A DNA stretch of 42,516 bases, taken from NCBI GenBank assembly GCA_015665315.1, contig JADFAK010000117.1, forward strand, positions 1 to 42,516, given 5' to 3'. The translations under genes were made by a program, and so were the position numbers. The notes beneath the pieces are model-generated. The model worked only from the letters and a program-made list of their open reading frames with translations. It had not been told where the DNA came from and did not search any database. Shown one piece after another: positions 16,577 to 24,918 of this stretch; the stretch's first letter is position 1; each line of letters starts with the position of its first letter. The stretch is from Flavobacteriales bacterium (GTDB taxonomy: Bacteria > Bacteroidota > Bacteroidia > Flavobacteriales_D > Sanyastnellaceae).

Positions 16577-18688
16577 CTAGTTTTTCGGATATTCAACCCG
16601 CACATGATAGATACTCATCAATCTACGTTTAAAAAGCTCACGAATCAGGGTAATATCTTTGAGAGTTATGTCGGCATTGTCGAACTGACCTTGCTCCATC
16701 TGGCGATCAATAATACTGTCGACCAATGCACCCAAACTCGTGGCTTGGGGATCTTTGATGCTTTTCGATGCAGCTTCCACGCTATCGGCCATCATCAATA
16801 CCGCCGACTCACGTGAGAATGGACGCGGTCCGGGGTAGGTAAAATCGGCTTTATCGACGTGAGCTTCGCCCTGCTCTTCAACTGCTTTTCGATAAAAGTA
16901 TTCGGTGCGTGTAGTACCATGGTGACTGCGAATAAAATCGATGATCTGATCGGGCAATCCTCTCTTGTGCGCTATTTCGATTCCTTCGATGACATGTCCG
17001 ATAATAATCTTCGCGCTTTCACGGTATTCGAGTTCGTCATGTCGGTTCTCGGCCGTATTCTGATTCTCAATAAAATACTCCGGACGCCTCATCTTGCCAA
17101 TATCATGGTACATAGCTCCTGCTCGCACCAACAGGGCATCTCCACCAATGCGATTGATTGCTTCCTCGGCCAAATTGGCCACTTGTAAGGTGTGTTGGAA
17201 GGTTCCTGGGGCTTTTTGATTCAATTCTCTCAAAAGCGGGTTGTTGGAATCAGACAATTCGATCAAACTGATTTCAGACAAGAACCCAAAAACTTTTTCG
17301 AAAACGTAGATGAGCGGGAAGGCAAACAAACTGAGCATGGCATTGCCGCCAAACCAACCGTAGTAACTCCAATCAACCGATTCGATTCTACCCTCTTGCA
17401 CGATGTTCAATCCGAAATAGGTAACTGCATAGGATCCAAAAATCACAAAAGCCGAATTAAAAAACTGCGATCGTCGGCGTAAATTGGACATCCCGTACAT
17501 CAACAAGACACCCGCAAATATCTGAAGGAAGACAAACTCAAATGGATTCGGGACAATAAAGGAAATTATGAAGACCGCCACAATATGCAGGAAGATAGCC
17601 AGTTTGGCATCGTAAAATGCACGCACAATAATCGGTAAAATGCACAGCGGTGCCAGGTAGATATGCAGAAACTCCAATTTCAAGGCAACTTTTGCCACTA
17701 AGACCATGAGTAAAAGGAGCAATAGAATGAAGAGTACTTTTGAGGGCTGACGAAGAACTGTTGGAAACAGAATTTTTAGAAAAATCGCAAGGGTAACGAG
17801 GCACACGATCACCAAGATCAGCTGGCCGGCAACCACGAACCAGTATTGTTTGAATCCTCCTGTGCGCCGTTCATAGGCTTGCTTTAACGATTGAAGAACC
17901 CGATATCGCTCCGGCGACACCAACTCTCCCCTTCGTATGATGCTCTCACCAATATCAATTTTTCCCTTTTGCAGTGGAATCCGTTTGAGCTCCTGGCCCA
18001 AAAGCGTCTGCGTTTTATGCGAATTGAAATGGATATTGTAATCGAGGGAGTTTTGAACTAAATTGGTAAGAAACTCTGCATCGACCGTCCGTTCATCTTT
18101 GATTCGCTGTTCGGCATAATCAGCAGCCGACCGAAGGTCAAACAGATCACCCAGCATCACGTCTTTGGCAATATTGTTTTCGAGTAAAGTAAGGTAATCG
18201 GTCACTTCTTTGCCCTCGTGGGCGACATCCAAGCTTACCACTCCTTGACTGAAAATCTGCTTCAAGATATTTACGCCAAGCTCCTCATGGATAGCCCGAT
18301 TAATACTGTCGCGCCGTTCGGTTCGCAGCAAGCCCATTATTCCATTTCCGTCTTGGCTTTTTGACGATTGCTTCCACTCTTGATTTAGTCGTTGCCTGAA
18401 TTTGCGGACTCGCAAGACCTCGACATTTTCATCCAGAACATAGATAGGTGCAAAAGATGCAATCATCTCCTTTTTTGCCGAATCCAACTCCGTTTCAGTC
18501 TTGCGAATGGCAAATGAAAATGGTGCATCAAGGTCGGCATGACGCCACGACTTGCCCTCTTCAAATTCATATTTGAAACGACCCTCTCGCGGGAAAAAGT
18601 AAACAATCAACAAGGCGCAACTCAAGAAAAGTGCGAAAGTTAAAATGGCCTGATGGCGGTCCCGTATATAGTTGAAATACTTGTCCAA
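16577..18688 (-). CDS. 7TMR-HD family phosphodiesterase (PgpH-like)
   Basis: A 703-residue protein with one N-terminal TM helix (about residues 14-31), a large extracytoplasmic 7TMR-HDED domain (about 35-270), seven TM helices (about 275-480) and a cytoplasmic HD domain. The metal-binding residues are visible: HTLQVANLAEEA, then MYHDIGKMRRPEYF (HD near residue 528), then GHVIEGIEIAHKRGLP and RSHHGTTRTEYFY. In Firmicutes this family (PgpH) hydrolyses cyclic di-AMP. Conserved HD residues make it probably active. The coding frame begins with a TTG (18688); no upstream ATG exists, and the next Met lies beyond the first TM helix. So either TTG is used or the start is further upstream at a non-standard codon. 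Confidence 0.88.
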   Translation of the reverse strand: MDKYFNYIRDRHQAILTFALFLSCALLIVYFFPREGRFKYEFEEGKSWRHADLDAPFSFAIRKTETELDSAKKEMIASFAPIYVLDENVEVLRVRKFRQRLNQEWKQSSKSQDGNGIMGLLRTERRDSINRAIHEELGVNILKQIFSQGVVSLDVAHEGKEVTDYLTLLENNIAKDVMLGDLFDLRSAADYAEQRIKDERTVDAEFLTNLVQNSLDYNIHFNSHKTQTLLGQELKRIPLQKGKIDIGESIIRRGELVSPERYRVLQSLKQAYERRTGGFKQYWFVVAGQLILVIVCLVTLAIFLKILFPTVLRQPSKVLFILLLLLLMVLVAKVALKLEFLHIYLAPLCILPIIVRAFYDAKLAIFLHIVAVFIISFIVPNPFEFVFLQIFAGVLLMYGMSNLRRRSQFFNSAFVIFGSYAVTYFGLNIVQEGRIESVDWSYYGWFGGNAMLSLFAFPLIYVFEKVFGFLSEISLIELSDSNNPLLRELNQKAPGTFQHTLQVANLAEEAINRIGGDALLVRAGAMYHDIGKMRRPEYFIENQNTAENRHDELEYRESAKIIIGHVIEGIEIAHKRGLPDQIIDFIRSHHGTTRTEYFYRKAVEEQGEAHVDKADFTYPGPRPFSRESAVLMMADSVEAASKSIKDPQATSLGALVDSIIDRQMEQGQFDNADITLKDITLIRELFKRRLMSIYHVRVEYPKN

Positions 18689-18802
18689 ATTTGTCGGTCA
18701 GATTCGCCGCAATTTAATCAAAGCTTCGTTTGCAATTCACGAAATGACCTCCCATTGTTCACAAGCAAATACTTCCTCGCCTTTGACGTCTGAAACACCT
18801 CT

Positions 18803-20275
18803 TCAGAAAAACATGTCAATCCAACGCTCCAATCCGAAGTAACAGAACAAGGTCACTAAAACAACGGCGGCCAAATTGAGAAAAATCCCTGCTTTGGCCA
18901 TTTGTGGAATTCGGATGTAACCACTTGCAAAAACAATGGCATTGGGGGGTGTGCTCATCGGGAACATGAAGGCGCAACTCGCTGCGATAGTAACTGGAAC
19001 GGCAAACAATAAAGCCGATTGATCACCGCCTACAGCCAAGGCCGCAACCATAGGGACAAATACATTGACCAAGGCTAGATTACTCATTAACTCAGTCAGA
19101 AATAAGGCGACGAAGGTGAGGGCAAGAATCAACAAAAACACTTCTCCAGCGCCAAATCCACTGAATTGATTGGCTATGACTTCGATCAAACCAGTCGTTT
19201 TAAAACCATTGGCCAAACTCAGTCCGCCCCCGAACAAAAGCAAGATCCCCCACGGCAACTTCTCCGTATCCTTCCATTCTAACAAGGGCGTTACCTCACC
19301 TGTTTTCGACGGAAGGACAAATAGCAAGACCGCCGAAAAAATGGCTATCCCACTATCGGTAAGCACAAATCCAGCGGGCATCAAATTTTGCATGGGAGCT
19401 CGAAAAATCCACAGGCAGGCGGTGAGCACAAAAACAATCAAAACAGCCCTCTGCTGCGTCGTAACTGCACCCAATTTCAACCATTCGCGTTGAATCAATT
19501 CCTTGGCAGCCTGAAAATCCCCCAGTCGGTTCGGGTATACAAATTTCACAAGTATTAGAAACACAACGAGAAGCATTACAATCGAAAACGGCAGTGCGAA
19601 GACCATCCATTCGGTAAATCCAATCTGAATATCATAAGCCTCCTGCAATGCCCCAGCCATCGCCGCATTGGGTGGCGTTCCTACCAAGGTCGCGATTCCT
19701 CCAACATTCGCCGCATAGGCAATTCCAAGCATCATGGTCAGCGAGAAGTTCCTTGCCCCTTTGCTATTTTCTCCGCCTTCGGCAAATAACAGTCCGACGA
19801 CCGAACTGGCAATTGGCAACATCATGACCGTTGTGGCCGTGTTGCTAATCCACATGCTCAGCAGCCAAGAACTGAGCATGAATCCAAAAATTATTCGATT
19901 GGCCTTGCTCCCTGTCAATCGCACAACACTGAGCGCAATTCTTCGGTGAACATTCCACTTTTCCATCGCCAACGCCAGTACAAAGCCGCCCATAAAAAGG
20001 AAAATAAACTTGCTCCCGTAGGGTTCACAAGCCTCATCAATTCCCATGATCCCCAACATTGGAAACACTAAAATGGGCAACAAGGAAGTCACTGCCAACG
20101 GCACAGCTTCCGAAACCCACCACACCAGCATCCAAATAGCCACGCGCACTACAGCCCAAGCTTCGGCCGATAAACCATCAGGAGAGTTGAGCATGAGCAG
20201 GAAAAACAAGCCCGGTCCAAGGATCAATCCCAGTCGGCGAGTATTCAATTGAAAGGCTGCTTTTTCGTTTTCCAT
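18803..20275 (-). CDS. SLC13/DASS-family anion permease
   Basis: A 490-residue integral membrane protein with about 11 TM helices. The two SNT-type substrate/Na+ motifs of divalent anion:Na+ symporters are present: SNTATTVMMLPIAS (first half) and SNLALVNVFVP (second half), each followed by TPPNA (VGTPPNAAMAG and MSTPPNAIVFASG). Members import dicarboxylates, citrate or sulfate with Na+; the exact substrate cannot be read here. It lacks the long soluble TrkA-C insert of the sulfate-type members, which favours a dicarboxylate role. The gene diverges from rlmD with only 81 nt between start codons. The gap to the downstream 7TM-HD gene is 114 nt, so co-transcription is uncertain. Confidence 0.87.
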   Translation of the reverse strand: MENEKAAFQLNTRRLGLILGPGLFFLLMLNSPDGLSAEAWAVVRVAIWMLVWWVSEAVPLAVTSLLPILVFPMLGIMGIDEACEPYGSKFIFLFMGGFVLALAMEKWNVHRRIALSVVRLTGSKANRIIFGFMLSSWLLSMWISNTATTVMMLPIASSVVGLLFAEGGENSKGARNFSLTMMLGIAYAANVGGIATLVGTPPNAAMAGALQEAYDIQIGFTEWMVFALPFSIVMLLVVFLILVKFVYPNRLGDFQAAKELIQREWLKLGAVTTQQRAVLIVFVLTACLWIFRAPMQNLMPAGFVLTDSGIAIFSAVLLFVLPSKTGEVTPLLEWKDTEKLPWGILLLFGGGLSLANGFKTTGLIEVIANQFSGFGAGEVFLLILALTFVALFLTELMSNLALVNVFVPMVAALAVGGDQSALLFAVPVTIAASCAFMFPMSTPPNAIVFASGYIRIPQMAKAGIFLNLAAVVLVTLFCYFGLERWIDMFF

Positions 20276-20330
20276 TGGGTCTGCAAAATGAGAACTCCTG
20301 CCGACTAATGCAAGAGCACAATAGGATCAC

Positions 20331-20338
20331 TACATTTG
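20331..20338 (+). promoter_or_regulatory. -7 promoter box of rlmD
   Basis: TACATTTG is an exact TAnnTTTG match, 18 nt before the rlmD ATG. It leaves a leader of about a dozen bases, and it argues against the in-frame TTG at 20336, which lies inside the box. Confidence 0.6.
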
Positions 20339-20356
20339 CGTCCGCAAATCACAGTC

Positions 20357-21823
20357 ATGGCACGAGTACGACGATTATTTAGGAAGGGTGAACTACTTGA
20401 GGTAGAAATCACAGATATGGCTTTCGGTGGAAAGGGAATTGGCAAGATCAAAACGGATGACGGAGACTTTACACTATTTGTCCTCAATTCCATTCCCGGT
20501 CAGCTAGTCCAAGCACGCATTACCAAATGCAAAAACCGATACGCGGAGGCAAAACTCGAATTGGTGATCCGTCCGGCCAAAGAGCAAGTCCAACTCGAAT
20601 ACCAAGAAATTCCGGGAGCACCCTACGCCTCACTTCCCATCGAATTGCAGCATGCTTTCAAGGAGCGTACGACACTTGAGCTGTATAAGCGCATTGGCGG
20701 ACTGGCCAACATCGAGGAAGTTTACAAAGGCTTCATCCCCTCTCCCACTACCTGGCACTATCGCAATAAAATGGAATATTCCTTCGCTGCCATTGTGCAC
20801 CGATTGGACACCAATGAGAAGTCGGATGAATTCGGATTTGGCTTTAAACACCGAGGAACGTGGTGGGCCGTAGAAAATTTGGATCGCGATAGCGGACTCT
20901 TTGACAAGCAAGTTGAGGACCACCTGATCACGATTCGCAATTGGTGTGAGAAAAGCGGTTTACCTGCATGGCACCCTCCGCGTCGGGAAGGTTTTTATCG
21001 ATTTATGGTGGCTAGGAAGAGCTACGCCTCCGGCAAATTGTTATTCAACTTCGTAACGTCATCTGCTGGTCTACAAAATTTCGATCAAGTGGCTTTTATC
21101 GATCTCATGAAATCGTGCTTTGGAGATCGCTTGCACGGCATCTTGCACACGGTCAACGACGATACAGGCGACCGAGTAGAGGCGCGCGACGGGGAATCTA
21201 CCTTGATTTATGGTGAGGAGAAACTTACGGAAACCATCGGCGGACTCCAATTCGAAATGAGTATGTATAGTTTCTTTCAGACCAATCCGCAGAGCGCTGA
21301 GAGATTGTATGCAGCTGCTATTGAGGCCATAGGAGATTCTATTGGTCCTGATGACGTAGTGCTCGATCTATTTTGTGGAACGGGAACTATTAGTCAGCTC
21401 GTTGCCCGCAACTACGACTGCAAGGTTGTCGGAGTTGACTTGATCGAATCGGCTATCGAGGACGCCAAGGCCAATGCTCTTCGAAACGACATCAAAGGCA
21501 TCAAATTCTACGCCGAGGACGCGGGTAAATTCCTCTTTAATCACCCTGAATATACGGGCAAACTCAAGACCATTGTCCTAGACCCTCCTCGCGCAGGAAT
21601 TTCACCCAAAACCTTGCGAAAAGTGATCCGATTGGGGGCACAAAGGCTAGTCTACATTTCCTGCAACCCTGCAACTCAAGCGCGCGATGCAGCGTTGTTA
21701 AAAGAATCGGGATACGAATTGGAACAGCTACAACTTTGCGATCAATTTCCACACACGTCACATGTGGAGGCGATCGCCGTTTTTGAACTTCGACACCATG
21801 GACAAGGACTTTTGGGCGAATAG
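20357..21823 (+). CDS. rlmD: 23S rRNA (uracil-5-)-methyltransferase RlmD
   Basis: A 488-residue SAM-dependent methyltransferase of the RumA/TrmA family. It has an N-terminal TRAM domain (about residues 10-65, EVEITDMAFGGKGIGKI) and a middle RNA-recognition domain. The C-terminal methyltransferase core shows the SAM loop DLFCGTGTIS near 336, DPPRAGI near 408 and the catalytic SCNPAT Cys near 434, and a HVEAIAVFEL end. The [4Fe-4S] Cys set of E. coli RumA is not evident, as in many family members. It would methylate a 23S rRNA uridine such as U1939, though TrmA-like targets cannot be excluded. The upstream TTG (20336) is rejected because the ATG at 20357 starts the TRAM domain properly. The 3' end overlaps the next gene by 26 nt. 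Confidence 0.88.
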   Translation: MARVRRLFRKGELLEVEITDMAFGGKGIGKIKTDDGDFTLFVLNSIPGQLVQARITKCKNRYAEAKLELVIRPAKEQVQLEYQEIPGAPYASLPIELQHAFKERTTLELYKRIGGLANIEEVYKGFIPSPTTWHYRNKMEYSFAAIVHRLDTNEKSDEFGFGFKHRGTWWAVENLDRDSGLFDKQVEDHLITIRNWCEKSGLPAWHPPRREGFYRFMVARKSYASGKLLFNFVTSSAGLQNFDQVAFIDLMKSCFGDRLHGILHTVNDDTGDRVEARDGESTLIYGEEKLTETIGGLQFEMSMYSFFQTNPQSAERLYAAAIEAIGDSIGPDDVVLDLFCGTGTISQLVARNYDCKVVGVDLIESAIEDAKANALRNDIKGIKFYAEDAGKFLFNHPEYTGKLKTIVLDPPRAGISPKTLRKVIRLGAQRLVYISCNPATQARDAALLKESGYELEQLQLCDQFPHTSHVEAIAVFELRHHGQGLLGE

Positions 21824-22373
21824 ATATACGGAAGGCAATACCGGCTGGGATGTAGGTACTGTTTCTACCCCCATTAAGGAATACATTGATCAGCTTGAGG
21901 ATAAGTCGGTAAGCATACTGCTACCCGGTGCAGGCAATGCTCATGAGGCAGAATATTTATTTGCCGAAGGCTTCACCAACGTACACGTCCTAGACATCGC
22001 TGAAGAACCTTTGAACAACCTCGCCAAGCGCCTTCCCGATTTTCCAAAAGACAATCTAATATGCGCCGACTTCTTTAAACATGAAGGTCGGTATGACCTG
22101 ATCATTGAGCAGACTTTCTACTGCGCTCTTCCACCGACAATGCGCGACGAATACGTCAAAAAAATGAGCTCCTTATTGGCCAAAGGAGGGAAATTAACAG
22201 GACTCCTGTTCTGCTTCCCACTCACGGAAAAAGGTCCGCCATTTGGTGGGAGTAAGGAGGAATATCTTCAGCGCTTTTCACCACTGTTTGATGTCGAAAT
22301 TTGTGAGATTGCGCACAACTCCATCAAACCGCGTGCAGGGAATGAATTGTGGGTGAAATTTGTCAGGAAGTAA
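21798..22373 (+). CDS. TPMT-family SAM-dependent methyltransferase
   Basis: A 191-residue protein with the pattern of thiopurine S-methyltransferase-like enzymes. It has an N-terminal W-x-x-RY...GWD segment (DFWANRYTEGNTGWDVG), a Rossmann motif I (SILLPGAGNAHEAEYL), an acidic strand end (VHVLDIAEE), and YDLIIEQTFYCALPP followed by PPFGGSKEEY. In bacteria such enzymes methylate sulfur, selenium or halide substrates; the real substrate here is unknown. The frame is open upstream, but the ATG at 21798 matches the family's N-terminus. It lies inside the end of rlmD (26-nt overlap), so the two are probably translated from one mRNA. Confidence 0.85.
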   Translation: MDKDFWANRYTEGNTGWDVGTVSTPIKEYIDQLEDKSVSILLPGAGNAHEAEYLFAEGFTNVHVLDIAEEPLNNLAKRLPDFPKDNLICADFFKHEGRYDLIIEQTFYCALPPTMRDEYVKKMSSLLAKGGKLTGLLFCFPLTEKGPPFGGSKEEYLQRFSPLFDVEICEIAHNSIKPRAGNELWVKFVRK

Positions 22374-22658
22374 GAATTGAAGTCCAAATCATCTGATTTT
22401 TATTGATTTCTACCAGAGGATTACATGCAATTCCTCCACCAGCAACGCAAGTCATAAACAACTGACTACCAGTCTTTTTGTTCCGTAAACAGTAAGTATT
22501 GGTAAAAACCACTATCAGAAAAATCCTACAACTTCCCCGAAACCATTAACCAAGTGATCTAGTAGGATAATACAGGACGTGTTCCATCTCGATTTACATT
22601 GACACTTTGCCATAGCGCCACGATTTTAATTTACAACCAAGTAACTAAAATCGCCACT

Positions 22659-24788
22659 ATGAAAAAGCTCATTCTTTCATTGTTCAGCCTAACCCTTTTC
22701 TTCGGGGCCGGCGCACAATTTCACATCTGGACCGACCACACCAAATCCATCGACTATGCGATGGACAATAGTGACTGCGAAAATATTCAGTTTGGTCCGC
22801 TTGAGAGCGTCTACCCTGACCTGGGCGAAGAATTTCGTTATACCATTATCAACGAAAAGGACGCGGTTCATTTTTACATCATCAACCTGGACACATGGCC
22901 AGCTACGCACAGTATGCACTGGGAGTTGGAGAGATTGACCGGGCCTTATTTGCCCGATTTGTTCACCTCGGACTCCATGGAATTCACCAAAGTCATGGAT
23001 AAGCGTTCATCTGATAAAACGGTCCTATTCGAAAAATACGCCGTCCGTTTGTATTCTGTCACTCCGACAGGTAAACACGAGCTATTGGACGAAATGGAAG
23101 TATCTGTTTTACCCGAAGCCAAAGGCTGGCGCGCTCCTTATTCAGAAGGATTTGACCTGCCCATGATCTCGTCTGGGTCTCGTCCTGACGATCTCGGACA
23201 TTACAAAGCGACTAGCTATCCCGATTTTTCAGGAAACGGCAACGTGCGCAGCGACCTCAATTCCTTCCCTGAAAAAATTGAGGATATGTGCCGCTATCCT
23301 ACCCATTTTACGAATTCCAGTATCGGTGGCCCCAAAGCCGCTCCGCACACCGGCGATGGCTGTCTGTGCTCAATACTACCTGCCTCGCAAGACGTCAAGT
23401 CGATTTCAGATAATCTTGATCTCTCTCAATGCCAATATTACAATCCCAATACCTACGACCATTGTGAAGACAGGTGTAATCTAAATGCGTTCCAAGTTCC
23501 CTACGACCAATATGCGCATCCAGCAGCTAGCATCGCTTCGAAAAACGAGCTAAACGCGTATTCGTATCAAGTCGCAGACAAGAAAATGAATTACGGATTG
23601 AGCATCAAAATTCCACTCGACTTCGAAGAGGACGGATTTGAAGGTCCGAACGGTGAATTAGGACAAGATAGATGGCATATCATCGCCTCCTTTCACCAGT
23701 CCAATTGGCCAATTCCCAGCAAGGACATCCAAGCCAATTGCAACTCAACCTTGCAAGTGCTCTATCTCGGCAACAACCAAATCGCCTTTCAATATGGAAT
23801 TTTGGGGTTTAATCGTACTGGTTTTGGCCCTTTCACGATTGAAAAAGGAGAATGGTTTGACCTAGTCTTCGAAATAAAGTGGGGACAATTGAACGGCCCT
23901 TCTGCTTATGGCGCGTATGGCGAAGAATCTGGCTCCCTTTCAATCTGGTGCAATACAGGAGATGGATACGGTCAACTATGCCTTATGCCCGCAACAGATT
24001 TTTTTAGAAGTCATCAAGACTTCACCGAGCAGTCTAAGAATCTAAGTCCGTTCACGACAGATGAAGACTACAGCGTGGTGTACGGTCCCAACGTCGAGAA
24101 TGTCAATCCGCCCTACCTCGCTCTGAATCAAATGCGCGGTGGAGCCGATGGAACGCATGGTTTTAATTACGCTACGCAAATATTCTATGACGAACTGCGA
24201 ATTGCGCCCGACCTAGAAAACGTGATGATAGGTGATGTCCAAAGCACAGTCTCAAATCCCGGCGGATGCGATCCCAGTTGGTTGGAGACAGACGAAGAAG
24301 ACTCCAGCGAAGAAGATGAAACCGACGACACAGATGAAGGTGGAGATTATGAAGTAACCGATGACGGCAAGGGAGATTCGGACAACGACGAGGAAAGCGA
24401 CGACGACAACGATGACCAAGACGACGACGACAACGATGACCAAGAGGACGACGACAACGATGATCAAGGCGATGACGACGACGACCAAAGCGATGACGAC
24501 GACGGAGATTCAACTTGCGAAGGATCAGGTCCGCAGCTCTATGTATTTCCGAATCCAGTGACTACTGATAACCTCACCATTCACCTCGGATTGCAAGACA
24601 CTGATCTAGCTGGAGATATAACCTTGTTTAGCTTCATGGGAATTCCATTGTTCACCTGGACAATTCCTCCAGGCCTAGCCGGAGAATACCAGTTCACCTT
24701 TGACGCGAGCATGATACCTTCGGGTACCTATAACTTGTCTTGGACCTCGGCCGAGTGGAGCGTTGACACGACAATAGTCTTTCCGTAA
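22659..24788 (+). CDS. T9SS-sorted secreted protein with acidic linker
   Basis: A 709-residue protein with a signal peptide (KKLILSLFSLTLFFGAGAQ), a first beta-rich domain of about 180 residues, and a central region (about 190-530) that resembles concanavalin-type or polysaccharide-lyase folds (GLSIKIPLDFEEDGFEG, FEIKWGQLNG, SLSIWCNTGDGYG). The resemblance is weak. A linker of about 80 residues dominated by Asp, Asn, Gln and Glu (nt 24285-24513) follows. The final 80 or so residues (LYVFPNPVTTDNLTIHL...) are a type A T9SS sorting domain. Several conserved Cys pairs fit an extracellular protein. The ATG at 22659 gives the proper signal; the frame upstream to 22599 is ignored. It may bind or cleave a polysaccharide, but no catalytic set was recognised. 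Confidence 0.8.
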   Translation: MKKLILSLFSLTLFFGAGAQFHIWTDHTKSIDYAMDNSDCENIQFGPLESVYPDLGEEFRYTIINEKDAVHFYIINLDTWPATHSMHWELERLTGPYLPDLFTSDSMEFTKVMDKRSSDKTVLFEKYAVRLYSVTPTGKHELLDEMEVSVLPEAKGWRAPYSEGFDLPMISSGSRPDDLGHYKATSYPDFSGNGNVRSDLNSFPEKIEDMCRYPTHFTNSSIGGPKAAPHTGDGCLCSILPASQDVKSISDNLDLSQCQYYNPNTYDHCEDRCNLNAFQVPYDQYAHPAASIASKNELNAYSYQVADKKMNYGLSIKIPLDFEEDGFEGPNGELGQDRWHIIASFHQSNWPIPSKDIQANCNSTLQVLYLGNNQIAFQYGILGFNRTGFGPFTIEKGEWFDLVFEIKWGQLNGPSAYGAYGEESGSLSIWCNTGDGYGQLCLMPATDFFRSHQDFTEQSKNLSPFTTDEDYSVVYGPNVENVNPPYLALNQMRGGADGTHGFNYATQIFYDELRIAPDLENVMIGDVQSTVSNPGGCDPSWLETDEEDSSEEDETDDTDEGGDYEVTDDGKGDSDNDEESDDDNDDQDDDDNDDQEDDDNDDQGDDDDDQSDDDDGDSTCEGSGPQLYVFPNPVTTDNLTIHLGLQDTDLAGDITLFSFMGIPLFTWTIPPGLAGEYQFTFDASMIPSGTYNLSWTSAEWSVDTTIVFP
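24399..24510 (+). repeat. Asp/Asn/Gln codon repeat in the acidic linker
   Basis: A roughly 24-nt unit (GACGACGACAACGATGACCA followed by AGAC or AGAG) repeats about four times with third-base changes, encoding the acidic DDDNDDQ-like run. The synonymous changes show selection for the protein repeat rather than a very recent DNA slippage event. The run may bind Ca2+ or act as a flexible charged spacer. Confidence 0.75.
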
Positions 24789-24918
24789 GAACACGCATAG
24801 AACACGACTAAAGTTTATTTTCACCCGCGAGAATTAGCATTCATATTTATTCGTATATTTCGTATTGATCTCTGAGACAGTTAGTTTCAGATCAATTCAA
24901 TCCTTAACCGAATCTATT

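Noticed and set aside
22374-22658. Regulatory RNA between the TPMT-type gene and the acidic-linker cargo gene
   Set aside because: Only unstructured sequence was seen, with no exact -7 box and no hairpin of note.
24172-24513. Minus-strand Arg/His- or Val-rich frames opposite the acidic linker
   Set aside because: They are reflections of the GAC/GAT repeat on the other strand; the plus-strand gene explains the region fully.
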